This document shows, piece after piece, positions 26,498-34,434 of a stretch of 64,000 nt of DNA; the first letter of the stretch is position 1, and each line of letters opens with the position of its first letter. This DNA comes from an uncultured Eubacteriales bacterium (GTDB taxonomy: Bacteria > Bacillota > Clostridia > Oscillospirales > Acutalibacteraceae), in NCBI GenBank assembly GCA_934486615.1, contig CAKSQO010000003.1:62001-126000 (forward strand). The letters run 5' to 3'. A program made the translations under genes and the position numbers. Below the pieces are notes generated by a model. The model saw nothing but the letters and a program-made list of their open reading frames with translations, was not told the origin of the DNA and ran no database searches.

Positions 26498-27284
26498 GAA
26501 ATTCAAGGGTCACCTGCTTGTTTCCGACATTGACGGCACTCTGGCTGTCGGAGACTACGTCGCCCCGTCCAACCTGCAAGCCGTAGCCGCCTTCATTCGG
26601 GCGGGAGGAACGGTCGCCCTCGCAACCGGCCGCTCGCCGCAGTCGGCCGTGCCCGTCGCCAGGCGCATAAACGCCGCCCGGCTGCTTATCTGCAATAACG
26701 GCGCGTCGATTTACGACTGCACCGACGGCTCGGTCAAGTGGGAGAAAACGCTCGACTTTGCCGACGAGATCGCCTTTGCAAGGCGCGGGTTTCCTAACGT
26801 CGGCGTGCTGGCTTACTACCGCGATGAGCTTCGCGCGTTTCAGGGCAGCGAGTGCATCTCGCGCCTGATAAAATCCGAAAGGCTGACCTTGTCAGATGAT
26901 GAAAGCACCCTCGCCAACAAGCTGCTGTTCGGCGCGTCGCCTAACGAGCTTGCCGAGCTGCGCGTCTCCTGCGAAGCCAACCTCGATCTGAGCAAGATCG
27001 AGCTTGTCAGCGCGGACGAGCAGTACCTCGAGCTGCTGCCCAACGGCGTCGGCAAGGAGCAGGCGATGCTCCGCGCCGCCGATATGCTCGGCATAGAGCG
27101 CGACAAGATATATGCCGCGGGCAACTATTATAACGACGTCGGAATGCTCGACTCCGCCCGCCTTTCGTGCACGCCGGAGGACGCGCCCGAGGCTGTGCGC
27201 AGCCACGCCGACTTCATCGCCTGCCCGTGCAAAGAGGGCGCGCTTGCCGACTTTATAAAATGGCTGTTCGCAACCGTCGAATAG
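26490..27284 (+). CDS. Cof-type HAD family phosphatase
   Basis: A 264-residue HAD subfamily IIB protein. Motif I is LLVSDIDGTLAVGD, motif II lies in VALATGRSPQSA, and the C-terminal motif is KIYAAGNYYNDVGML where GNxxND is expected; a C2 cap occupies about residues 90-190. Family members dephosphorylate sugar phosphates and other small metabolites. The substrate is unknown. It starts eight bases before the rluD stop, so it belongs to the same operon. Confidence 0.88.
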   Translation: MNEKFKGHLLVSDIDGTLAVGDYVAPSNLQAVAAFIRAGGTVALATGRSPQSAVPVARRINAARLLICNNGASIYDCTDGSVKWEKTLDFADEIAFARRGFPNVGVLAYYRDELRAFQGSECISRLIKSERLTLSDDESTLANKLLFGASPNELAELRVSCEANLDLSKIELVSADEQYLELLPNGVGKEQAMLRAADMLGIERDKIYAAGNYYNDVGMLDSARLSCTPEDAPEAVRSHADFIACPCKEGALADFIKWLFATVE

Positions 27285-27415
27285 GCGATTTCGAGCGCAG
27301 CGCAAATGCGGTGCAAACCGACGAAAGCACAGCTCAGCATAAATTCCGTTTATAACTCCGCTGCTCTGATAAGCGCGGGTCAATATAAAAATCTTAACCG
27401 AGGATAGGAGAAACT

Positions 27416-28255
27416 ATGGACGCTAAAACTAAAAAGCAACTTGAGAAAATAGCCTGCAAGGCGCGTATGGGAGTTATTGAGGGAACTTTCAACGCGAAAT
27501 CGGGTCACCCGGGCGGCTCGCTTTCGATATGCGATATGCTCGCTTACCTTTATTTTTGCGAAATGAACGTCGACCCCGCCGATCCCGACAAGCTCGACCG
27601 CGACCGCTTTGTCCTTTCAAAGGGCCACTGCGCGCCCGCTCTCTACTCTGTGCTCGCGCTCAGAGGCTACTTCGACTTTGACGAGATAAAGAATCTCAGA
27701 AAGCCGTTCAAGATGCTCCAGGGTCACCCCTGCATCAAGATCCCCGGTATTGATATGTCGTCGGGCTCGCTCGGCCAGGGCATATCCACCGCCGTCGGAA
27801 TGGCGCTTTCGGCCAAGCATTTCGGCGACAGCTGGCGCGTCTACACCGTCCTCGGCGACGGCGAGATCGAGGAGGGTCAGGTCTGGGAGGCCGCTATGTT
27901 CGCGGGCAACAAGAAGCTTGACAACCTCGTCGCTTACGTTGATTTGAACAATCTCCAGATCGACGGCACGCTTGAAGAGGTCAACTCACCCTGCCCCGTT
28001 GACAGCAAGTTTGCCGCGTTCGGCTGGGAAGTGTTCACCGTCGACGGTCACGACCTTGAGGCTATCGAGGCCGCCTACAAGGCCGCCCGCGAGGTAAAGG
28101 GCAAGCCGAGCGTCATCATTGCCACGTCCGTCAAGGGCAAGGGCGTTTCGTTTATGGAAAACCAGGTCGGCTGGCACGGAAGCGCTCCGAACGCCGAGCA
28201 GTACGAAAAAGCAATGGCCGAGCTGAACGCTCAGATGGCCGCACTTGAGGCGTAA
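27416..28255 (+). CDS. transketolase, N-terminal subunit
   Basis: A 279-residue thiamine-diphosphate-binding half of a split transketolase. Visible are AKSGHPGGSLSICDML, VLSKGHCAPALYSVLALRG, MSSGSLGQGISTAVGMALS and the ThDP/Mg motif VLGDGEIEEGQVWEAAMFAG ending in NNLQIDG. It works with the 316-residue partner encoded 15 bases downstream to move two-carbon units between sugar phosphates in the non-oxidative pentose phosphate pathway. The split form is common in Clostridia and archaea. The ATG at 27416 has ATAGGAGA upstream. Confidence 0.96.
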   Translation: MDAKTKKQLEKIACKARMGVIEGTFNAKSGHPGGSLSICDMLAYLYFCEMNVDPADPDKLDRDRFVLSKGHCAPALYSVLALRGYFDFDEIKNLRKPFKMLQGHPCIKIPGIDMSSGSLGQGISTAVGMALSAKHFGDSWRVYTVLGDGEIEEGQVWEAAMFAGNKKLDNLVAYVDLNNLQIDGTLEEVNSPCPVDSKFAAFGWEVFTVDGHDLEAIEAAYKAAREVKGKPSVIIATSVKGKGVSFMENQVGWHGSAPNAEQYEKAMAELNAQMAALEA

Positions 28256-28270
28256 GAAAGGGGTATTACA

Positions 28271-29221
28271 ATGGCTGACGTTAAAAAGATGGCAACGCGC
28301 GACGGCTACGGTCAGGGACTGATTGAGCTGGGCAGAACGCGCGACGATATTATCGTTATGGACGCTGACCTTGCGGCCGCGACCAAAACCGGAGCTTTCA
28401 AAAAGGAGTTCCCCGACAAATTCTATGACTGCGGTATTGCAGAGCAGAACATGATGAGCATTGCCGCAGGCATCGCCGCGACGGGCAAGGTCGTATTTGC
28501 AAGCTCGTTTGCGATGTTCGCCGCAGGCCGCGCCTTTGAGCAGGTGCGCAACTCCATCGGCTACCCGCACCTGAGCGTCAACATCGGCGCTACCCACGCG
28601 GGCATTTCCGTCGGTGAGGACGGCGCTACCCACCAGTGCTGCGAGGACATCGCCCTCATGCGCACCATTCCCGGTATGACCATCATCAACCCCGCCGACG
28701 CTGTCGAGGCCAAGGCCGCGACTCTTGCCGCCGCCGAGATTGACGGACCTGTATATCTCCGCTTCGGCCGTCTGGCTGTGCCCGTCATCAACGACGAGGC
28801 TGCTTACAGGTTCGAGCTCGGCAAGGGCATTCAGCTCACCGAGGGCAGCGACGTTACCATAATCGCGACCGGCCTTATGGTCGAGCGCGCGCAGCAGGCC
28901 TATGAGCTGCTCAAGGCCGAGGGCATTTCGGCTCGCGTTATCAATATCCACACCATCAAGCCGCTCGACGAGGAGATCGTCCTCAAGGCGGCCGGGGAGA
29001 CCGGCGCGATCGTCGTCGCCGAGGAGCATTCCGTCATCGGCGGACTCGGCAGCGCTGTCAGCGAGCTGCTTGCTGAGAAGCTCCCGACCCCCGTTAAGAA
29101 GGTCGGCGTCGAGGACGTGTTCGGTATGTCAGGCCCCGCGCTCGAGCTGCTCGACATCTTCGGCCTGAACGCCGACAACATTGTCAGGAAGGCCAAAGAA
29201 GCCATCGCAATGAAGAAGTAG
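28271..29221 (+). CDS. transketolase, C-terminal subunit
   Basis: A 316-residue protein with the pyrimidine-binding domain (DADLAAATKTGAFKKEFPDK, DCGIAEQNMMSIAAGIA with the catalytic Glu) and the C-terminal transketolase domain (about 185-310, VVAEEHSVIGGLGSAVSELL). It pairs with the N-terminal subunit at 27416 to form one active site. Ribosome site AAAGGGG. A strong terminator follows. Confidence 0.96.
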   Translation: MADVKKMATRDGYGQGLIELGRTRDDIIVMDADLAAATKTGAFKKEFPDKFYDCGIAEQNMMSIAAGIAATGKVVFASSFAMFAAGRAFEQVRNSIGYPHLSVNIGATHAGISVGEDGATHQCCEDIALMRTIPGMTIINPADAVEAKAATLAAAEIDGPVYLRFGRLAVPVINDEAAYRFELGKGIQLTEGSDVTIIATGLMVERAQQAYELLKAEGISARVINIHTIKPLDEEIVLKAAGETGAIVVAEEHSVIGGLGSAVSELLAEKLPTPVKKVGVEDVFGMSGPALELLDIFGLNADNIVRKAKEAIAMKK

Positions 29222-29265
29222 GCGAGGCTTTCACGAGCCTTGCCGCACAAGCGGTAAATAAGCTT

Positions 29266-29329
29266 AAGCCTGCGCGTTTTGCCGTGGCCGAACGGGAGAA
29301 CCGCTCGCCGCGCCGCGCAGGCTTTTTTT
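29266..29329 (+). terminator. intrinsic terminator of the transketolase operon
   Basis: Perfect 11-bp stem AAGCCTGCGCG / CGCGCAGGCTT (29266-29276 with 29314-29324) with a T-run to 29329. The 37-base loop can form an inner GC-rich structure. Confidence 0.8.
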
Positions 29330-29472
29330 ATCCAAAGGTGAGCAGCGGTGTTTGACTGAATCGGAGGCCAAGCGCCGCTCAAAACCGGTCAGAAAACTGC
29401 ACCGGATTTTCGCAGGAATCATCGCTGCGCGCGAGCGGGCGATTAAAGTTTGAAAAAAGGGGGGGAGAAGTT

Positions 29473-30642
29473 ATGCTGGAGCTGCTGCCGAGCGGGGTTA
29501 AAACGGTACTTGAGCGGCTGCACGCGGGCGGGTACGAGGCCTGCCTTGTCGGCGGCTGTGTGCGCGACTGGCTTATGGGCGTCGCTCCGCACGACTTTGA
29601 CCTGACAACGAGCGCGCTGCCGCAGCAGGTGGAGGACTGCTTCTCCGACCTGCGCGTTATCGGGACGGGGCTGAAGCACGGCACCGTAACCGTCATTGCC
29701 GACGGCGAGCCGGTCGAGATAACGACCTACCGCGTCGACGGCGACTACACCGACGGCCGCCGCCCCGACTCGGTCAGCTTCACCCCGAGCCTTATCGAGG
29801 ATTTAAAGCGCCGCGACTTCACGATGAACGCCGTCGCGTGGTCGCCGCAGGGCGTTACCGACCCGTTCGGCGGTCGGGAGGACATCAAAGCGCAGCTTAT
29901 CCGCTGCGTCGGCGAGCCTGACCGCCGCTTCACCGAGGACGCGCTGCGCTTAATGCGCGCACTGCGCTTTTCGGCTACGCTCGGCTTTTCGATAGACGCG
30001 GCAACCGCCGCGTCGCTGCGCAAAAACGCCGACAGGCTGAGTGCCGTCTCGGCCGAGCGGATACTGAGCGAGCTTGAGCGGCTGGTCTGCGGCAAAAACG
30101 ACGAAAGAGTGCTGCTCGATTTCGCCGACGTTATCGCCAAGGTGCTGCCGCTAAACACGGCCGACAGCAGCTACGCCGCAGCCTGCGCCCACGTTGCGCA
30201 GCTGCCCGCGGACAGGACGCTGCGCCTTGCCGCGCTGCTTGAGCCGCTCGGGGCTGACGGCGCATACGCCGCGCTGAAAGCGCTCAAGGCCGACAACCGT
30301 ACCTGCGACATCGCTGCGGCCGTGATAGGCGAAAAGGTCGTCAGCGGCCTTGCCTATGCCAAACGCCTGATACGCCGTCGGGGGTACGCGGTCGCAGAGC
30401 TTGTCGCGGCCTTTCGTCAGAATTCCGCGCTCGCGTCCGACATCTTCACAGCCAAAGCGCAGCACGCCTGCGTGAGCCTGTCCGACCTCGCGATAAACGG
30501 CAGCGACCTGATAGCCGCAGGCTTCCCGAGCACTCACTTGCTTGGGGAAACGCTCAGTTTTCTGCTCGACAGGGTAATTGACGGCAAGGTCGAAAACGAA
30601 AGGGGAGCGCTGCTCGCTCTCGCTCTTGAAAAAATGAAGTAA
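29473..30642 (+). CDS. cca: CCA tRNA nucleotidyltransferase
   Basis: A 389-residue class II CCA-adding enzyme or poly(A) polymerase-like protein. The head domain has LVGGCVRDWLMG and HDFDLTTSALP with the catalytic aspartates. The neck carries RRDFTMNAVAW and TEDALRLMRALRFSATLGFS. Length fits Firmicutes CCA-adding enzymes. It repairs or adds tRNA 3' CCA; the one tRNA gene in this window already encodes CCA. The ATG at 29473 follows a G-rich GGGGGGAGAA ribosome site. Confidence 0.93.
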   Translation: MLELLPSGVKTVLERLHAGGYEACLVGGCVRDWLMGVAPHDFDLTTSALPQQVEDCFSDLRVIGTGLKHGTVTVIADGEPVEITTYRVDGDYTDGRRPDSVSFTPSLIEDLKRRDFTMNAVAWSPQGVTDPFGGREDIKAQLIRCVGEPDRRFTEDALRLMRALRFSATLGFSIDAATAASLRKNADRLSAVSAERILSELERLVCGKNDERVLLDFADVIAKVLPLNTADSSYAAACAHVAQLPADRTLRLAALLEPLGADGAYAALKALKADNRTCDIAAAVIGEKVVSGLAYAKRLIRRRGYAVAELVAAFRQNSALASDIFTAKAQHACVSLSDLAINGSDLIAAGFPSTHLLGETLSFLLDRVIDGKVENERGALLALALEKMK

Positions 30643-30646
30643 TCGC

Positions 30647-30678
30647 GTATAAAACGCCGCGTTTTGCCGACAATAATA
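30647..30678 (+). promoter_or_regulatory. possible forespore (SigF/SigG-type) promoter
   Basis: GTATA (30647-30651), a 17-base spacer, then GACAATAATA (30669-30678). This matches the -10 pattern GGnRAnAnTW at all fixed positions except the second G. The spacer is one base longer than the usual 15-16. No good SigA promoter is seen in front of the small gene at 30700. Confidence 0.3.
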
Positions 30679-30699
30679 GCGAAAGCGTGGTGAAAGAAA

Positions 30700-30816
30700 A
30701 TGAGCGAGCATAACAATCAGCGGTCTCAGCAGGACAAGCAGAATCAGCAGAGCCAGAACAAGCAGAATCAGAACGGCCAGAATAAACAGAACCAGCAGTC
30801 GCAGAATAAGCAGTAG
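30700..30816 (+). CDS. 38-residue Asn/Gln/Lys-rich peptide
   Basis: Small open frame starting MSEHNNQRSQQDKQNQQ and made almost only of Gln, Asn, Lys and Ser, in QNKQNQ-type repeats. It has a weak GGTGAAAG ribosome site, lies 57 bases after cca and ends just before a strong terminator. Composition recalls gamma-type small acid-soluble spore proteins, but the GPR protease site and the longer repeats of that family are absent. It is too short for homology by eye. A forespore role is a guess supported only by composition, the possible SigF/SigG promoter and the presence of spoIIID in this genome. Confidence 0.55.
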   Translation: MSEHNNQRSQQDKQNQQSQNKQNQNGQNKQNQQSQNKQ

Positions 30817-30836
30817 CTGTCGGTTACATTGAAAAG

Positions 30837-30877
30837 CCCTCCGCACGTCAATCGGTGTGCGGAGGGTCTGCTTTTTT
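30837..30877 (+). terminator. strong intrinsic terminator, bidirectional
   Basis: Perfect 10-bp stem CCCTCCGCAC / GTGCGGAGGG with a 10-base loop, then TTTTTT at 30872-30877. Reading minus it is followed by CTTTTC, so it could also have ended the decayed hydrolase gene on the other strand. Confidence 0.85.
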
Positions 30878-30981
30878 CAGGCACAAAGGAAGCTGCGCAG
30901 CTCACGGTTGATCATATCGTGACCCTGTTGCGTGGGGTGGATCCCGTCGCTGCACAGCAGCTTGTCGTAGCTGCGGTGCTC
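30877..30981 (-). pseudogene. 3' relic of an SGNH/GDSL-family hydrolase
   Basis: On the minus strand about 34 codons up to a TGA (30879-30877) read EHRSYDKLLCSDGIHPTQQG followed by HDMINRELRSFL. DGIHPTQQGH is the block V signature (Asp-x-x-His of the catalytic triad) of SGNH esterases and lipases. Upstream of about 30981 the frame runs into the tandem repeats and a stop. The Gly-Asp-Ser-Leu N-terminal block is nowhere in the window. The rest of the gene was probably lost when repeats invaded. Confidence 0.7.
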
Positions 30982-31020
30982 GGGCTTATGCTGCGGTGCG
31001 CGGGCTTATGCTGCGGTGTG
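30981..31020 (+). repeat. 20-bp tandem repeat, two copies
   Basis: Two adjacent copies of CGGGCTTATGCTGCGGTGCG (30981-31000 and 31001-31020, one mismatch in the second), with a partial third copy before them. The core TTATGCTGCGGYGC recurs at 31355-31390. Confidence 0.8.
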
Positions 31021-31866
31021 CGGGCGTGGGCGCGAAGCGAACATCGGCGCGGCTTAAATCCCTACCATCACGGCTTGCTTCAAGGGGAGCCGGATTTTTT
31101 GCGCAGCAAAAAGACTGAGGGGTCGACCTAATTACTCGTCGCACTTGTTGCGCGTGGTATAATTTCCGATAACTCACTGCACATAAACGCGGCCAAACCG
31201 CCCGCGGCGGCGCGTACCAAAATCTCCACCGTCACGGCTGAAGCCGTGCCACCCGCCTTGCCGGCGCCCGCCCCTTTTGCCTGCTTCGCAGACATTTCCC
31301 CGCACTGCGGGGAATAACCCTTGCTTCAAGGGGAGGCTTTTGGGGGTGCGGTGCGTGCTTATGCTGCGGCGCGTGTTTATGCTGCGGCGCGCGACAGCGC
31401 AGTATGTTCGTCCCGCGCGCGGTTGTCAATGCCAAATGCTTTTCGGCTTTGCCGAGTTTTTTACATTCCGACTGTTTTGCCGTCGCTGTTTACCGCGCGT
31501 AAGCTTCTTTTCAACAAGTATTATGCACCCGCAAGACCCAAAAGTCATCCTAATCACGCTCGCCTTCACTCTATAGATACCATTGCGCATGGCAGAACCG
31601 CAAATTTAAGCACTCTACTCACGGTAGAGTGCGGCTTTTAAGCGAAAATTCGCGCTTTTCGCTGCGCAAGCAGGGCGTCGGATTTTTGATGTGCTGCCGA
31701 GGTGCGGTTTGGCAGGCTGTTATTATGCTGTTTATCGCAGCCATACAAAATGTATCACATTGCAACATAGTTGCCATTTGTGCTGCGGCGACGGTGTTGC
31801 AATACAGCGTTGCCGTATTGCTGTGATTTATTTGTTTCACAGCGTCGTATATTTTATTTAACCGCG
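30982..31866. other. intergenic island of small repeats and palindromes
   Basis: No credible gene. It holds the 20-bp tandem pair, a 15-bp direct repeat TTGCTTCAAGGGGAG at 31075-31089 and 31321-31335, and several small palindromes (CACGGCT-GA-AGCCGTG near 31233; CCCCGCA-CTGCGGGG near 31300). It also holds an 18-bp tandem pair (31355-31390) and a 9-bp hairpin GCACTCTAC/GTAGAGTGC (31610-31632). This pattern fits non-coding interspersed repeat elements common between genes in gut Clostridia. Several short frames exist but none has a ribosome site or a plausible protein. Confidence 0.6.
31355..31390 (+). repeat. 18-bp tandem repeat, two copies
   Basis: GTGCTTATGCTGCGGCGC (31355-31372) followed by a one-mismatch copy (31373-31390). 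It shares the TTATGCTGCGG core with the tandem pair at 30981. Confidence 0.8.
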
Positions 31867-31907
31867 TAAAAAACCACCCGCTGCGGATAATCCCGCCCGC
31901 GGGTGGT
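31867..31907 (-). terminator. intrinsic terminator reading minus
   Basis: Stem ACCACCCGC / GCGGGTGGT (31873-31881 with 31899-31907); on the minus strand it is followed by TTTTTT. The nearest gene ending here is yitT, about 210 bases upstream. Confidence 0.75.
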
Positions 31908-32024
31908 CTGATAGGATATTCAATCTTTGAAGCGGCGCACGTTTTATCGCGACATTATGCATTTTTATGTGCCGCACCGTGCGCCAAGCTCACCCTTCAG
32001 TGCACCGTACCGAGAGGCGGAGGG

Positions 32025-32074
32025 TGCGCTTTTCAGCGCGCAATACCGCGAAAGTGCTGCGCTTTTCAGCGCGC
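32025..32074 (+). repeat. 17-bp direct repeat downstream of yitT
   Basis: TGCGCTTTTCAGCGCGC at 32025-32041 and again at 32058-32074, with further partial TTTCAGCG copies. It lies in the ~210-base untranslated stretch between the yitT stop and its terminator. Confidence 0.7.
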
Positions 32075-32117
32075 CTTTCAGCGAGCCGCACTCTGCGCTT
32101 TCATCTTTTACTTCGCG

Positions 32118-33080
32118 CTACAGAGGCTTGAAGCCTTCGCCGACGATTTCGCCCGCTTCGCCCATAATCATAAACGCGTGCGGGTCGACGCGGTGGACGA
32201 TCCTCTGCAGGCGCGAGGCCTCGGCGATGCGCACGGCGCACATTATCACGTCGCGCTGTTCGCGCTGCCAGCCGCCCTGCGCGTTCAGCACGGTCGCGCC
32301 GCGGTCAAGCCCCTCAAAGATGGCCGACAGCATCTTTTCATGCTCCGTGGTGATGATGAACACGACCTTGCCCTTATCCGCGCCGTAGATGAGCGCGTCG
32401 ATGACCTTTGACGAGACAAACAGTGCGATTATCGTATAAAGTGCGGTCTCGATGTCGCTGTAGGCGACGGCCGCGGCCGCGGTGACGACCATATCAATTG
32501 CGAGCACGGAGCGGCCTATCGAAATGAACGGCCACTTCATCGAGACGATTTTGGCGATGATGTCGACGCCTCCCGACGAGCCGCCGCGCAGCATTATCAG
32601 CGCCAGTCCCGCGCCGGAGATGAGTCCGCCGTAGATGGCCGACAGCAGTCGGTTGCCCGCGTAGACGGGCAGCACAGCGTCGAACAGGTCGAGGAACACC
32701 GATATCAGCACGGTCGCGATTATCGTCCGCTTGGTAAAGCGCATACCGAGCATTTTAATGCCGAGGATAAACAGCGGTATGTTCAGCACAAGGCTGACCA
32801 CGCCCGTCGGCAGGCCGTAGAGGTAGTCGAGTATAGCCGCGATACCCGTGATTCCGCCGGGCGAGATCTTGCCCGAGAGCAGGAAGCACTCAAGCCCGAG
32901 CGCATAGACTGCCGAGCCGATGGCGGTGATGACGTAGTCGGTCAGCGAGGTCACGAGGCTTTTCTTTTTTGCCTGCTTGTCGGCGGCTGCAGCGGCTGCG
33001 ACGTTCTGTTTGAATTCGGCTTTTTTCTGCTTTTTCAGCTCTTTTTGTTTAAGCCGAGCCGCTTTCTTTTCGGTGTTCAC
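32118..33080 (-). CDS. YitT family membrane protein
   Basis: A 320-residue protein with a Lys/Ala-rich cytoplasmic N-terminus (~45 residues), five or six membrane helices (DUF161, e.g. YVITAIGSAVYALGLECFLL, SGKISPGGITGIAAILDYLY, LRGGSSGGVDIIAKIV) and a C-terminal cytosolic DUF2179 domain (about 225-320, VFIITTEHEKMLSAIFEGLD). The function of the family is not settled; some members affect spore or cell-wall phenotypes. It starts at GTG 33080 after AAGGAGG with a 10-base A-rich spacer. It lies downstream of spoIIID but a strong terminator separates them. Confidence 0.9.
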   Translation of the reverse strand: MNTEKKAARLKQKELKKQKKAEFKQNVAAAAAADKQAKKKSLVTSLTDYVITAIGSAVYALGLECFLLSGKISPGGITGIAAILDYLYGLPTGVVSLVLNIPLFILGIKMLGMRFTKRTIIATVLISVFLDLFDAVLPVYAGNRLLSAIYGGLISGAGLALIMLRGGSSGGVDIIAKIVSMKWPFISIGRSVLAIDMVVTAAAAVAYSDIETALYTIIALFVSSKVIDALIYGADKGKVVFIITTEHEKMLSAIFEGLDRGATVLNAQGGWQREQRDVIMCAVRIAEASRLQRIVHRVDPHAFMIMGEAGEIVGEGFKPL

Positions 33081-33145
33081 GGCTTTTTTTCCTCCTTGAA
33101 AAACACTTTAATATATTGTGCCCGAATTTTTTTGCAGTATAAAAC

Positions 33146-33189
33146 GGCAAAAGCACGCTTTAGCGAAAGGCTTGCAGCGTGCTTTTGCC
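33146..33189 (-). terminator. intrinsic terminator of spoIIID
   Basis: Perfect 14-bp stem GGCAAAAGCACGCT / AGCGTGCTTTTGCC (33146-33159 with 33176-33189); on the minus strand it is followed by GTTTTAT. Confidence 0.85.
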
Positions 33190-33206
33190 CCAAAAGAGCC
33201 GAAGGG

Positions 33207-33470
33207 TCACTTGCGGCTCTTTGCAAGGCAGGTATACTTCATTTTGGTCGCCTGACCGCCGCGAATGTGGCGCTGCGCCTTGTTCGTTTCCAGCACTTTT
33301 TTGACCTCGCCGTAGAGCTGAGGCTCAATCGTTCTCAACCGTTCGGCCACATCCTTGTGCACGGTGGATTTTGAAATATTGAATTGCTTCGCCGCAGCGC
33401 GCACGGTGGCCTTGTTCTCGATTATGTATTCGCCGAGGACGACGGCGCGCTTTTCTGATGCTCCTTTCAT
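33207..33470 (-). CDS. spoIIID: sporulation transcriptional regulator SpoIIID
   Basis: An 87-residue DNA-binding protein of the mother cell. The start MKGASEKRAVVLGEYIIENK and helix-turn-helix TVRAAAKQFNISKSTVHKDV match the SpoIIID family, and the basic C-terminal tail (HIRGGQATKMKYTC) fits its second DNA contact. SpoIIID adjusts the SigE regulon and helps switch on sigK in engulfed sporangia, so its presence marks the organism as a spore former. The ATG at 33470 has AGGAG eight bases upstream. Two promoters are visible upstream, one of SigE type. It is monocistronic with a strong terminator. Confidence 0.96.
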   Translation of the reverse strand: MKGASEKRAVVLGEYIIENKATVRAAAKQFNISKSTVHKDVAERLRTIEPQLYGEVKKVLETNKAQRHIRGGQATKMKYTCLAKSRK

Positions 33471-33497
33471 ACACTCAACTCCTAAAAGGACTGTTTC

Positions 33498-33527
33498 ATT
33501 GTATGAAAGAAGTGCGCAAAAATATGC
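33498..33527 (-). promoter_or_regulatory. SigE-type promoter of spoIIID
   Basis: On the minus strand: GCATATT (33527-33521), a 15-base spacer, CATACAAT (33505-33498). This fits the SigE pattern KMATATT, 14-15 bases, CATACAHT at every position. spoIIID is SigE-dependent in Bacillus and Clostridium. Confidence 0.8.
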
Positions 33528-33539
33528 GCCTTTACCCTG

Positions 33540-33568
33540 ATAATAGCATATTTTTTCGGTTTCGTCAA
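33540..33568 (-). promoter_or_regulatory. SigA-type promoter upstream of spoIIID
   Basis: On the minus strand: TTGACG (33568-33563), 17 bases, TATTAT (33545-33540), with TG before the -10. If used, spoIIID would also have vegetative transcription. Confidence 0.5.
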
Positions 33569-33587
33569 TGCAGGCTTGTGTAATGTG

Positions 33588-33616
33588 TTGACACGGCGGC
33601 AGCGATTGGTTATAAT
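33588..33616 (+). promoter_or_regulatory. consensus SigA promoter of the HAD phosphatase gene
   Basis: TTGACA (33588-33593), 17 bases, TATAAT (33611-33616). Confidence 0.85.
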
Positions 33617-33655
33617 TATCTCATCATCTCAAACCGAAAAGGGGAGGCGCCTTTT

Positions 33656-34333
33656 ATGTATAAAACCGTTGTATTCGATTTTGACGGAACTTTGTTTGAC
33701 ACATCCGAGGGCATTGTCAAGAGCGTGCGCTACGCGCTTGACAGCTTCGGCATAAACGAGCCCGATGAGGAGAGCCTGAAGGGCTTCATCGGTCCGCTGC
33801 TTTGCGATGAATTCGAGAGCCGCTACGGCATCGACGGCGCGAAAGCGACCGAGAAGTTCCGCGAGCGCTATGCGGTCAAGGGCGTGTACGAGAGCCGCGT
33901 TTACGACGGCATTCCCGAGCTTGTGAAAGCGCTCAGGGCGGGCGGCGCGCATATCGCGGTCGCATCGCTCAAGCCTGCGAAGTTCATCAGGCTGCTGCTC
34001 GAGCGCGAGGGGATACTTGACTGCTTCGACGCTGTCTGCGGCGACGAGCTTGACGGTAATAAGATAACCAAGGTCGGCATGGCCAAGGCTGCGCTCGCCA
34101 AAATGGGCGTGACCGATGTAAGCCCGCTCACCGCCGTTATGGTCGGCGACCGCTACGGCGACATTATGGCGGGCAGAGAGTGCAATATGCTCACTGTCGG
34201 CGCTAAGTACGGCTTCTCGCACGGCCCTGAATTTGAGCACAGCTGCGTTGAAATTCAGGTCAGAAACGTTGCGGAATTAAGCGACCTGCTGCTCAACGGC
34301 CGCCGCCCTGTCGTCCTGCCTGTCAGAAAGTAA
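33656..34333 (+). CDS. HAD family hydrolase, subfamily IA
   Basis: A 225-residue phosphatase. Motif I is VVFDFDGTLFDTSEG, motif II is IAVASLKP, then a lysine in GDELDGNKITKVG and motif III/IV VMVGDRYGDIMAG. Closest in feel to the phosphoglycolate phosphatase/5'-nucleotidase group; the substrate is not predictable. Single gene with its own consensus promoter, GGGGAGG ribosome site and ATG at 33656. Paralogues at 9225 and 26490. Confidence 0.88.
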   Translation: MYKTVVFDFDGTLFDTSEGIVKSVRYALDSFGINEPDEESLKGFIGPLLCDEFESRYGIDGAKATEKFRERYAVKGVYESRVYDGIPELVKALRAGGAHIAVASLKPAKFIRLLLEREGILDCFDAVCGDELDGNKITKVGMAKAALAKMGVTDVSPLTAVMVGDRYGDIMAGRECNMLTVGAKYGFSHGPEFEHSCVEIQVRNVAELSDLLLNGRRPVVLPVRK

Positions 34334-34374
34334 AAAGCAAGCTGCTTTTGCCGCGTAAAGCTTAATAAAAACGG

Positions 34375-34410
34375 GCAAGCCCTCCGCTGTTAGATCAGCG
34401 GAGGGCTTGC
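34375..34410 (+). terminator. long hairpin after the HAD gene
   Basis: Perfect 15-bp stem GCAAGCCCTCCGCTG / CAGCGGAGGGCTTGC with a 6-base loop. No T-run follows on plus, and CCCGTTTTTATT follows on minus. The genes on both sides converge here, so it may act for either. Confidence 0.6.
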
Positions 34411-34434
34411 TGCATAAACAGAGCGCTGCATAAA

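Noticed and set aside
31927..32388. 153-codon plus frame over the repeats and the 3' end of yitT
   Set aside because: Built from the 17-bp repeats and the antisense of yitT; no ribosome site.
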